From Actinomycetes bacterium (lineage in GTDB: Bacteria > Actinomycetota > Actinomycetes > Propionibacteriales > Propionibacteriaceae): a stretch of 46,043 bases of DNA. Shown one piece after another: positions 23,288 through 31,632 of this stretch. How positions within the stretch are numbered: position 1 is the stretch's first letter; each line of letters begins with the position of its first letter. The position numbers and the translations under genes were made by a program. The stretch is taken from NCBI GenBank assembly GCA_023392635.1, contig JAEVYS010000050.1, positions 1 to 46,043 of the forward strand, in the 5' to 3' direction. The notes under the pieces were generated by a model that searched no databases, had not been told where the DNA came from, and worked only from the letters and a program-made list of their open reading frames with translations.

Positions 23288-25516
23288 ATGACCACGCAGG
23301 AACGGGAGTCGGTCGAGCTCGACATCTCCGGCATGACGTGCGCTTCCTGTGCCGCCCGGATCGAGAAGAAGCTGAACCGGCTGGACGGGGTGCAGGCGTC
23401 GGTCAACTACGCCACCGAGAAGGCGCTCGTGCTCCATCCGAGGCTCGTCTCCGTCGACGACCTGATCCAGGTGGTGCAGAACACCGGCTACGACGCCGCA
23501 CTGCCGACGCCGGACGCCGAGCCGGTCGACCACGCCGCGGAACTCCGCACCCGGTTGGTCTGGGCGGTCGTGCTCGGCGTTCCGGTCATCGCCATGGCGA
23601 TGGTGCCGGCCCTGCAGTTCCCGGGCTGGCAGTGGCTGAGTCTCGTCCTGACCCTGCCCGTCTACGGGTGGGCGGCCTGGCCGTTCCACCACTCGGCACT
23701 GGTCAACGCCCGGCACGCGGCCACCACGATGGACACCCTGATCAGCCTCGGCACCACGGCGGCCTTCCTGTGGTCGGTGTACGCCCTGGTGTTCGGCGAG
23801 GCCGGCCACCTCGGCTACACCCACCCGTTCGAGCTGAGCCTGATGCGCGGGGACGGGGCGGCCAACATCTACTTCGAGGCCGTCGCCGGCATCATCGTCT
23901 TCCTGCTGCTCGGCCGCTACATCGAGGCGAGGTCGAAGGCGGCGGCCGGAGAGGCCGTCCGCGCGCTGCTGCACCTGGGCGCGACCGAGGCGACGCTGCT
24001 GCGGGACGGCGTGGAGACCCCCGTCCCCATCGACTTCCTCACGGTCGGCGACCGGTTCGTGGTGCGCCCCGGTGAGAAGGTGGCCACCGACGGCGAGGTC
24101 GTCGAGGGCTTCTCCTCGGTCGACAACTCCCTGGTGACGGGGGAGTCGGTGCCCGTGGACGTCGCTCCCGGCGATGCAGTGATCGGCGCCACCGTCAACA
24201 CCACCGGACGCCTCGTCGTCCGCGCCACCCGCGTCGGCCGCGACACCCAGCTGGCCCACATCGCGCGGCTGGTGGAGGAGGCCCAGACCGGGAAGACGCA
24301 GGTGCAGGCCCTGGCCGACCGGATCTCCGCGATCTTCGTCCCGGTCGTGCTCGCGCTGGCCCTGCTCACCCTCACCGGCTGGCTGCTGGCCGGCGGGGGG
24401 CTGTCGTTCGCCGCAGCGTCGGCCGTAGCCGTGCTGATCATCGCGTGCCCGTGCGCCCTCGGCCTGGCGACTCCGACCGCTCTGCTGGTGGGCACCGGAA
24501 GGGGTGCGCAGTTGGGGATCGTGATCCGGGGGCCGGAGGCGCTCGAGCGTGCCCGGGAGATCGACGCGATCGTGCTCGACAAGACCGGCACCGTCACCAC
24601 CGGCACCATGGCTGTCGTCGCCGTCCGCCCGGCGCCCGGGGTGGACGAGGCGGAGTTGCTGCGCCTGGCGGGGGCCGCCGAGTCGGCCTCGGAGCACCCC
24701 GTCGCCCGTGCCATCGCGGCCCACGCCGCGAGCGACCTCCCGGTCACCAGCCTCGTCAACACCCCCGGCCAGGGCATCATCGCGGTGATCGACGGCCGCG
24801 AGGTGCGGGTCGGGCGTCCCGGCTGGGTCGACGTCGCGATCCGGCCGCTGATCGAGTCCCGGCCGTCCCAGCTGTCACGCACAGGGGATTCGGCGGACGG
24901 ATCGCGACCTGATTCCCCGGCCACGGAGGTCGCGGTCGCCTGGGACGGGCAGCTCCGCGGCACGATCCTCGTGGCCGACACCGTGAAGGACACCTCCGCG
25001 GAGGCGGTCCGGCAGTTCCGGGCGCTCGGCCTCACGCCGATCCTGCTCACCGGCGACAACCGGGCGACCGCGTCGGCGGTGGCCTCCGAGGTCGGGATCG
25101 ACGAGGTCGTCGCCGAGGTGCTCCCCGAGGACAAGGTCGCCCAGGTGAAGCTGCTCCAGGAGCAGGGACGCCGCGTGGCCATGGTGGGTGACGGCGTGAA
25201 CGACTCCGCCGCGCTCACCCAGGCCGATCTCGGGATCGCCTTGGGCACGGGCACGGACGCGGCGATCCAGGCAGCCGACCTCACCCTGATGCGTGGCGAC
25301 CTCCGGGTGGCGGCGGACGCGATCCGGCTCTCCCGGGCGACCCTGCGCCGGATCAAGGGCAACCTCTTCTGGGCGTTCGCCTACAACGTGGCGGCGATCC
25401 CGCTCGCTGCGTTCGGCTTCCTGAACCCGATGATCGCCGGTGCGGCCATGGCGTTCTCGAGCGTCTTCGTCGTGCTGAACAGCCTGCGCCTGCGCGCCTT
25501 CCGGCCCGCCGCCTGA
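23288..25516 (+). CDS. copA: Copper-translocating P1B-type ATPase CopA
   Basis: CopA pumps Cu(I) out of the cytoplasm with ATP. The 742-residue protein has one N-terminal HMA domain (GMTCASCAARIEKKL), eight membrane helices with the ion-binding CPC at residues 387-389, and the phosphorylated Asp431 in VLDKTGTVTTG. It also has the nucleotide-binding SEHPVARAI and the hinge GDGVNDSAAL at 634-643. The last helices carry YNVAAIP and MAFSSVFVVLNSLRLR, matching the Cu(I) subgroup 1B-1. Near residues 527-545 the nucleotide-binding domain holds a Ser/Asp-rich stretch where relatives have a helix. GAAGGGAC precedes the ATG. It is regulated with csoR. Confidence 0.96.
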   Translation: MTTQERESVELDISGMTCASCAARIEKKLNRLDGVQASVNYATEKALVLHPRLVSVDDLIQVVQNTGYDAALPTPDAEPVDHAAELRTRLVWAVVLGVPVIAMAMVPALQFPGWQWLSLVLTLPVYGWAAWPFHHSALVNARHAATTMDTLISLGTTAAFLWSVYALVFGEAGHLGYTHPFELSLMRGDGAANIYFEAVAGIIVFLLLGRYIEARSKAAAGEAVRALLHLGATEATLLRDGVETPVPIDFLTVGDRFVVRPGEKVATDGEVVEGFSSVDNSLVTGESVPVDVAPGDAVIGATVNTTGRLVVRATRVGRDTQLAHIARLVEEAQTGKTQVQALADRISAIFVPVVLALALLTLTGWLLAGGGLSFAAASAVAVLIIACPCALGLATPTALLVGTGRGAQLGIVIRGPEALERAREIDAIVLDKTGTVTTGTMAVVAVRPAPGVDEAELLRLAGAAESASEHPVARAIAAHAASDLPVTSLVNTPGQGIIAVIDGREVRVGRPGWVDVAIRPLIESRPSQLSRTGDSADGSRPDSPATEVAVAWDGQLRGTILVADTVKDTSAEAVRQFRALGLTPILLTGDNRATASAVASEVGIDEVVAEVLPEDKVAQVKLLQEQGRRVAMVGDGVNDSAALTQADLGIALGTGTDAAIQAADLTLMRGDLRVAADAIRLSRATLRRIKGNLFWAFAYNVAAIPLAAFGFLNPMIAGAAMAFSSVFVVLNSLRLRAFRPAA

Positions 25517-25533
25517 CCCGGCGCGGCGTCAGG
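25512..25533. terminator. Possible bidirectional hairpin between convergent copA and the GT4 gene
   Basis: CCTGAC and GTCAGG form a 6-bp stem around a GC-rich 10-nt centre. Both stop codons lie inside the stem. There is no T-run on either side, so the role as a terminator is tentative. Confidence 0.35.
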
Positions 25534-26917
25534 AGCCGAGGGCGGGCGTCGGGGACTCCGGCGGGGCGAAGGTCGCTGTGACGGTACGCCCCGGGAACAC
25601 CCGGCGTCCGTAGTCGGGCTCGAGGCCCTCGGTGAGCGGGACGGGCCGCCCGGCGGCCAGCGCCTCGTAGATGTCGACGAACTCCTTGGACTGGTTCGCG
25701 ATCGTGAAGCGGGCGGCGAGTTCGCGGCTGCGGGCTCGCGCGGCGGCGGCGAACTCCGGGTCCTTGAGCGCGGTCAGCATGCTCATCATCGCTCCTGCCA
25801 ACGACACGGGGTTGGGCCTTGCGAGGACGGCGTTCACGCCCGGCTCGACGACCAGCCGCAACTCGTGGTCGACCATGATGAACGGCAGGCCGGCATGGGC
25901 GGCCTCGTGCAGCACCAGGGCCTGGGTGTCGGTGAGCGAGGCGAAGACGAACGCGTCGCCGGAGGCGTAGTAGGCGCCCAGCTTCTCCCTGGGGATCTGG
26001 CCGGGGAGCTTCACCCCGCCGAATCGCGCGGCACGCTGGAGTCGCCGGCGCAGCGTGACCGGCGTCTCCTTCCAGTCACCGACGATCATCAGTTCCGCGT
26101 CCGGCACCTGGTCGCGCACCAGCTCGAACGCGTCCAGCATCAGGCCGATGCCCTTCTCCAGCGAGATCCGGCCGACGTAGATCAGGCGGGGACCCTTCCC
26201 CTTGGCGATCGGCGGCAGGACCGGCAGGGCGTCGGTGCCGTTCGGCACGACCCGCACCTTGGCGGCCGGCGCGATCTCGAGCACGCGCTTCGCCGTCTTG
26301 TCCGACGGGGTGGTCACGAGGTCGGCGTCGGTGAGCATGTTCGCGGCCAGCTGCAGCAGCTCCACCTGGGCGCCTCCGCGACGGGGACGCTTGAGCTTGG
26401 TCTTCTTGATCTGGTCCCAGGTGTACTTGTTCATGTGCAGCTCGTACACCTTGTACGCGGCGTTCAGGAACGGGACGACGTGCCAGTAGTGCTCGGCGTA
26501 CGCCTCCAGGTCGGTGTGCCAGGTGATCACGAGTGGACGGTTCGTGCGCTGCGCCACCCACATTCCCAGCAGCCCGATCGCTCCCAGGCCGTGGACGTGG
26601 ATGATGTCCGGCGGGTTCGCCACCATCTGGGCGAGGCGGTAGTCGAAGTCCTGGCCCATCGACAGCCGGATCTGGGTGCCGGGGATCGGTACGCTCGGCA
26701 GCCGGATCTCGCGACGGTTCGGGTGGCCGGCGTGCGGGTTCGGTCCATTGGCCTCTGGCGCGACGAGGAGCACCTTGTGGCCGGCGGCGAGGACCTGCTC
26801 CTCGAGGAACTGGACCGCGTAGAGCAGCCCGCTGTGGGCGGGACCGTAGTTGTCCGTGAACTCGGCGATCGTCAACGGCTTGCGTGCCGGGAGCTGGTCC
26901 CGGACGACTTCATCCAT
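25529..26917 (-). CDS. GT4 family glycosyltransferase
   Basis: This 462-residue cytoplasmic protein has the GT-B fold of family GT4. An acceptor-binding N-terminal domain (PLTIAEFTDNYGPAHSGLL, HKVLLVAPEANG, DIIHVHGLGAIGLLGM, VITWHTDLEAYAEHYWH) precedes a nucleotide-sugar domain (PRLIYVGRISLEKGIGLMLD, KLPGQIPREKLGAYYAS). The nucleotide-binding Glu pattern is found in DTQALVLHEAAHAGLPFI. It resembles the mannosyl and glucosyl transferases acting on phosphoinositol or diacylglycerol lipids. The ATG at 26917 follows CGGAGG by 5 nt. It is last in a minus-strand run behind NifJ. Donor and acceptor are inferred only to class level. Confidence 0.88.
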   Translation of the reverse strand: MDEVVRDQLPARKPLTIAEFTDNYGPAHSGLLYAVQFLEEQVLAAGHKVLLVAPEANGPNPHAGHPNRREIRLPSVPIPGTQIRLSMGQDFDYRLAQMVANPPDIIHVHGLGAIGLLGMWVAQRTNRPLVITWHTDLEAYAEHYWHVVPFLNAAYKVYELHMNKYTWDQIKKTKLKRPRRGGAQVELLQLAANMLTDADLVTTPSDKTAKRVLEIAPAAKVRVVPNGTDALPVLPPIAKGKGPRLIYVGRISLEKGIGLMLDAFELVRDQVPDAELMIVGDWKETPVTLRRRLQRAARFGGVKLPGQIPREKLGAYYASGDAFVFASLTDTQALVLHEAAHAGLPFIMVDHELRLVVEPGVNAVLARPNPVSLAGAMMSMLTALKDPEFAAAARARSRELAARFTIANQSKEFVDIYEALAAGRPVPLTEGLEPDYGRRVFPGRTVTATFAPPESPTPALGS

Positions 26918-26961
26918 GCGATCCTCCGTGACGCTGGGAGCCAATTCCTGACGGTCAGCGC

Positions 26962-28062
26962 TCACTGTAGTGCGCTCCTGCTGTCGGGTTCGGCACTCGG
27001 GGTGAGGCTCGGCGGGGAAGGCCGGCCCCGCAGCGCGCCGACCAGCTGCACCACCCCCCGCGGGGCGAAGGCGAGCCCGGTGAGCAGGAGGGCGGCGAAG
27101 AGCAGACCCCAGTAGTTGTTGTCGGGTCGCCCCACCAGAGTGAGGGCGGCGGCGAACAGCCCCGACACCGCCGCGACCGTGACGCCGAGGCGGCCGGCGA
27201 AGAGCCAGCCCAGCAGCGCGAACGGCGTCACGAGCGCGACCACCGCTGCCGGCAGCGTCCACAGCACCGAGGAGGACGCGAGGCAGGTCAGGACGAAGGG
27301 CCACCCGCCGAACTGCAGCCAGCCGGCGGACGTCAACGGCGCTGCGGGCTGGGCGGCACGGACGGCGAGGGCGTGCACCGCGTAGAGGACGGCGAACGCC
27401 GCCAGCGCGCCCAGCCACGCCAGGGTCTCCCGGCGGCGACGCCGCCACGCGAGCACGGCCATGACCAGCAGGAACGGCACCGCGAGTTCGCGGAAGCACA
27501 CCGCGGCGAAGCCGATCAGCACCGCCGGCCACCACCGGCGCTCCCGGTGCAGGCAGATCGCCAGCACGATGAGCGCCCCCGCCCACGCCTCGGCGAAGAA
27601 GCTCATCCGCGGGACCGCCAGCACCGACAGGTTCAGCGCGAGCAGGAGCACGGCGGCGAACCACTCGGCCCGCGGGAAACCCTCGCGGTCGAGCCGGACC
27701 GCGAGCGCCGCCAGCCCGGTGAGGCCGAGGACGACGAGCAGGGCGGTGCAGCCGGTCTCACCGAGCGCGACCTGGAGGAGCGTGAGCGTGGGGAGCCGGA
27801 CCACCATCACCGGTGAGGTGGGATAGCCGTGGGCCGACTGCAGCGCCACCGCCGTCGCGTAGTAGTCCCCTCCCGCGGCCACCCGCGCCGCGATGTCGCG
27901 GTACAGGTCAGCGTCGGCGTAGCCGGCGCCCGGGGCGGACGGCACGGGCAGCGGCGCGGGCTGCCTCGCCAGGCCCAGCGCCAGCAGCGCGACCAGACCC
28001 ACGGCGACCAGGACGGCACGGCGCCGATCCAGCCATTGCGGGCTCACCAGAGCATCCTGCAC
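26962..28062 (-). CDS. Polytopic membrane protein, possible GT-C-like glycosyltransferase
   Basis: This 366-residue protein has about nine hydrophobic helices. The first outer loop after helix 1 contains GAGYADADLYRDIAARVAAG and YPTSPVMVVRLPTLTLLQVA. Acidic residues at that position are typical of GT-C enzymes that use lipid-linked sugars. I do not recognise the family with certainty. The GTG start lies 3 nt after the nifJ stop. A GTG at 28047 with AGGA 7 nt upstream is an alternative. Its location between nifJ and a GT4 gene suggests a link with the glycosyltransferase rather than with pyruvate metabolism. Confidence 0.7.
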   Translation of the reverse strand: MQDALVSPQWLDRRRAVLVAVGLVALLALGLARQPAPLPVPSAPGAGYADADLYRDIAARVAAGGDYYATAVALQSAHGYPTSPVMVVRLPTLTLLQVALGETGCTALLVVLGLTGLAALAVRLDREGFPRAEWFAAVLLLALNLSVLAVPRMSFFAEAWAGALIVLAICLHRERRWWPAVLIGFAAVCFRELAVPFLLVMAVLAWRRRRRETLAWLGALAAFAVLYAVHALAVRAAQPAAPLTSAGWLQFGGWPFVLTCLASSSVLWTLPAAVVALVTPFALLGWLFAGRLGVTVAAVSGLFAAALTLVGRPDNNYWGLLFAALLLTGLAFAPRGVVQLVGALRGRPSPPSLTPSAEPDSRSALQ

Positions 28063-28065
28063 CGC

Positions 28066-31000
28066 TCAGCTCTTCGCCACCTCCGCGAAACGCTCGGCGC
28101 CGCGGGTCGCCATCTCCTCGTACTCGGCCCAGCGCCGGTTCACCTGCTCCTGACCCAGCTCGAGCAGGCGCTCGGCCGACTCCGGGTCGGAGTTCATGAG
28201 CATCCGGAAGCGGAGCTCCTTGACGTGGTAGTCCCGCAGCGGCATCCGCGGTCGTGGCGAGTCCAGCAGGAACGGGTTCTTGCCGGCGGACCGCAGCACC
28301 GGGTTGTACCGCATCAGCGGCCAGTGCCCGGAGGCGACGGCTGCGTACTGCTGGTCGAGCCCCTTGCGCATGTCGATGCCATGGGCGATGCAGTGGCTGT
28401 AGGCGAGGATCAGGCTGGGGCCGTCGTAGGCCTCGGCCTCGCGGAACGCCTTCAGTGTCTGCTGCGGGTCCGCGCCCATCGCCACCCGGGCGACGTAGAC
28501 GTTGCCGTACGCGGTCGCCTGCAGTGCCATGTCCTTCTTCGTGGTGCCCTTTCCGGCCGCGGCGAACTTCGCCACCGCGCCCAGCGGCGTCGACTTCGAC
28601 GCCTGGCCGCCGGTGTTGGAGTACACCTCCGTGTCGAGCACGAGGACGTTGACGTTGCGGCCGGACGCGAGGACGTGGTCGACGCCGGCCGAGCCGATGT
28701 CGTAGGCCCACCCGTCACCACCGACGATCCACACCGAGCGGCGCAGCAGGTGGTCCGCGACCGATCGCAGGTCCTCCACCATCGGCCCCGACATCGTGTC
28801 GAGGAGCGCCTTCAGGGCGTCCACCCTGGCCCGCTGCTGGGACAGCTCCGACTCGTACTGCTGCGGGGCGTCCAGGATCGCGTCGACGACCGCGTCCCCG
28901 AGTTCGCCGCGCAGCGCCTCGAGGCGACGGCGTGCGGTGGCGGTGTGCAGGTCCGCGGCCAGCCGCAGGCCCAGGCCGAACTCGGCGTTGTCCTCGAACA
29001 GGGAGTTCGACCACGCCGGGCCGCGCCCGTACTTGTTGGACGACCACGGCGTCGTCGGCAGGTTGCCGCCGTAGATGGAGGAGCAGCCGGTCGCGTTGGC
29101 AACGGTGGCGCGGCCGCCGAACAGCTGGGTCAGCAGCTTCAGGTACGGCGTCTCCCCGCACCCGGAGCAGGCGCCGGAGAACTCGAACAGCGGCTCGAGG
29201 AACTGGGTGCCGCGGACGTTGGCGAAATCCACCCTCGACCGGCGGTTCACGGGGATCGTCTCGAAGAAGGTGACGTTCTCCTTCTCCTTCGTGCGATCCA
29301 TCACCGGGGCGAGGTTGATGGCCTTCCGAGAGCCGCCCGAGCCGAGCGGCTTGACCGGGCACGCCTCCACGCACAGGCCGCAACCGGTGCAGTCCTCGGC
29401 GTACACCTGCAGGGTGTAGCGGGAGCCGGGGAAGCCGGCCGCGTTCAGCGGCGCGGACTGGAAGCTGTCCGGGGCGCCCTCGAGCGCGGACTCGGTGTAG
29501 TACTTCGCGCGCAGCACAGCGTGCGGGCACACGAACGCGCAGTTGCCGCACTGGATGCAGGCCTCGGCGTCCCACTCGGCGATCAGGTCGGAGATGTTCC
29601 GCTTCTCGTACCTCGTCGTACCCGACGGGTACGTCCCGTCCACCGGGAGCGCGCTGACCGGCAGGTTGTCGCCGGTGCCGAGCAGCATGGACGCGGTGAC
29701 GTTGCGGACGAAGTCCGGCGCCGTGCCCGGCACGGGCGGGATCATCCCGGCCTCGCCGATCGTCGTCTCCGGCACCGCGATGCGGTGGAGGTGCTCGACG
29801 GACGCGTCGACAGCGGCCTCGTTCTTCGCGACCACATCGGCGCCCTTGCGCGCGTACGTGCTGCGGATCGTCCGCTTGACCTCGTTGATCGCCTCCTGCC
29901 GCGGCAGCACGTTGCTGATCGCGAAGAAGCAGGTCTGCAGGACGGTGTTGGTGCGCCGGCCCATCCCCGCCTTGCGGGCCACCAGGTTGGCGTCGATCGC
30001 CCACAGCTCGATGCCGAGCTCGATGATGCGCCGCTGCATCGGCACCGGGAGGTGCCCGAAGACCTCGGACGCGTCGTACGGGGTGTTGATCAGCAGCACC
30101 GTGCCCGGGCGTGCGAACTCGAGCACGTCCACCCGCTCGAGGATCGACCAGTGGTGGCAGCCGATGAAGCCGGCCTTGCTGACCAGGTAGGGCGCCTCGA
30201 TGGGGTTGGGCCCGAACCGCAGGTGGGACACCGTCCGCGAGCCCGACTTCTTGGAGTCGTACACGTAGTAGCCCTGGGCATAGGTGTTCTCGATCGTGCC
30301 GAGGATCTTCACGCTGTTCTTGTTGGCGCCGACCGTTCCGTCGGAGCCGAGGCCGTAGAACACCGCCCGGAGGGTGGCGGGGTCCTCGAGGTCGAGGCTC
30401 GGGTCGTAGGGCAGGCTGAGCATCGTCACGTCGTCGTTGATGCCGATCGTGAACCGCGGACGCGGCGAGGCCTTGGCCAGCTCCTCGTAGACGCCCACCA
30501 CCATCGCCGGGGTGAACTCCTTGCTGGACAGGCCGTAGCGGCCGCCGACCAGCAGCGGCATCGACCCCCGGCGGCCGGCGGCGTGCGCCTCGCCGATCGC
30601 GGCGGCCACGTCGAGGAAGAGCGGCTCGCCCCCGCTGCCCGGTTCCTTGGTGCGGTCCATGACCGCCACGACCCGGGCGGTCTGCGGGATCGCGTCCAGC
30701 ACCTCCTGGGTCGGGAACGGGCGGTAGAGGCGCAGGTGCACGACGCCGACCTTCTCGCCCTTGGCGACCAGGTGGTCGACGGTCGACCGTACGGTCTGCG
30801 CGCCCGACCCCATGATCACGACCACCCGCTCGGCCTCCGGGTCGCCGTAGTACTCGACCAGCGAGTAGCTGCGGCCGGTGAGGCCGGCGAACTCGTCCAT
30901 CGCCGACTGCACGATGCCGGGCACCTCGAGGTAGTAGGTGTTCACCGATTCCCGGCCCTGGAAGTACGTGTCGGGGTTCTGGGCGGTGCCACGGATGTAG

Positions 31001-31632
31001 GGGTGCTCGGGGGAGAGCGCACGGCGCCGGTGGGCGCGCACCAGTGACTCCGGGACGAAGGTGCGCAGTTCGGCGTCGGTGAGCAGCTCGACCGAGTTCT
31101 CCTCGTGGCTGGTCCGGAAGCCGTCGAAGAAGTGCACGAACGGCACCCGTGAACGCAGCGTGGCCAGCTGGGCGATCGCTGCCGTGTCGTGGGCCTCCTG
31201 GACGCTGGAGGAGCTGAGCATGGCGAAGCCGGTCTGGCGGACCGCCATCACGTCCTGGTGGTCGCCGTAGATGCTCAGCCCCTGCGCGGCCAGCGACCGC
31301 GCGGCCACGTGCAACACCGTGGAGGTGAGCTCGCCGGCGATCTTGTACATGTTGGGGATCATCAGCAGCAGGCCCTGCGACGCCGTGAACGTGGTGCTCA
31401 GTGCGCCGCCCTGCAGCGCGCCGTGGAGGGCTCCCGCCGCGCCCCCCTCGGACTGCATCTCGATCACCGACGGCACCATGCCGTACACGTTCTGTCGTCC
31501 CTTGGCCGACCACTCGTCGGCCAGCTCCGCCATGGTGGAGCTCGGAGTGATCGGGTAGATGCTGCACAGCTCGTTGAGCCGGTAGGCGGCGGACGCGGCG
31601 GCCTCGTTGCCGTCGATGATGACGCGGGCCAT
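28066..31632 (-). CDS. nifJ: Pyruvate:ferredoxin (flavodoxin) oxidoreductase
   Basis: This 1188-residue single-chain enzyme oxidises pyruvate and CoA to acetyl-CoA and CO2, passing electrons to ferredoxin or flavodoxin. Domains in order are the pyrimidine-binding domain (ARVIIDGNEAAASAAYRLNE, IYPITPSSTMAELADEWS), the CoA-binding and catalytic middle, and two 4Fe-4S motifs (CIQCGNCAFVCPHAVLR and CTGCGLCVEACPVKPLG). A cluster-ligating CSGCGETPYLKLL and the thiamine diphosphate domain (ATGCSSIYGGNLPTTPW, GGDGWAYDIG, VYSNTGGQASKSTP) follow. The length is normal. Its ATG shares one base with the stop of the upstream flavoprotein gene (TGATG), so translation is coupled. The enzyme is oxygen-sensitive and marks anaerobic pyruvate use. 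Confidence 0.96.
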   Translation of the reverse strand: MARVIIDGNEAAASAAYRLNELCSIYPITPSSTMAELADEWSAKGRQNVYGMVPSVIEMQSEGGAAGALHGALQGGALSTTFTASQGLLLMIPNMYKIAGELTSTVLHVAARSLAAQGLSIYGDHQDVMAVRQTGFAMLSSSSVQEAHDTAAIAQLATLRSRVPFVHFFDGFRTSHEENSVELLTDAELRTFVPESLVRAHRRRALSPEHPYIRGTAQNPDTYFQGRESVNTYYLEVPGIVQSAMDEFAGLTGRSYSLVEYYGDPEAERVVVIMGSGAQTVRSTVDHLVAKGEKVGVVHLRLYRPFPTQEVLDAIPQTARVVAVMDRTKEPGSGGEPLFLDVAAAIGEAHAAGRRGSMPLLVGGRYGLSSKEFTPAMVVGVYEELAKASPRPRFTIGINDDVTMLSLPYDPSLDLEDPATLRAVFYGLGSDGTVGANKNSVKILGTIENTYAQGYYVYDSKKSGSRTVSHLRFGPNPIEAPYLVSKAGFIGCHHWSILERVDVLEFARPGTVLLINTPYDASEVFGHLPVPMQRRIIELGIELWAIDANLVARKAGMGRRTNTVLQTCFFAISNVLPRQEAINEVKRTIRSTYARKGADVVAKNEAAVDASVEHLHRIAVPETTIGEAGMIPPVPGTAPDFVRNVTASMLLGTGDNLPVSALPVDGTYPSGTTRYEKRNISDLIAEWDAEACIQCGNCAFVCPHAVLRAKYYTESALEGAPDSFQSAPLNAAGFPGSRYTLQVYAEDCTGCGLCVEACPVKPLGSGGSRKAINLAPVMDRTKEKENVTFFETIPVNRRSRVDFANVRGTQFLEPLFEFSGACSGCGETPYLKLLTQLFGGRATVANATGCSSIYGGNLPTTPWSSNKYGRGPAWSNSLFEDNAEFGLGLRLAADLHTATARRRLEALRGELGDAVVDAILDAPQQYESELSQQRARVDALKALLDTMSGPMVEDLRSVADHLLRRSVWIVGGDGWAYDIGSAGVDHVLASGRNVNVLVLDTEVYSNTGGQASKSTPLGAVAKFAAAGKGTTKKDMALQATAYGNVYVARVAMGADPQQTLKAFREAEAYDGPSLILAYSHCIAHGIDMRKGLDQQYAAVASGHWPLMRYNPVLRSAGKNPFLLDSPRPRMPLRDYHVKELRFRMLMNSDPESAERLLELGQEQVNRRWAEYEEMATRGAERFAEVAKS

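Noticed and set aside
27829..31047. Plus-strand open frame of more than 1000 codons opposite nifJ
   Set aside because: It is a by-product of strong third-position GC bias in nifJ. The translation has no recognisable domain, while the minus strand encodes a full PFOR.
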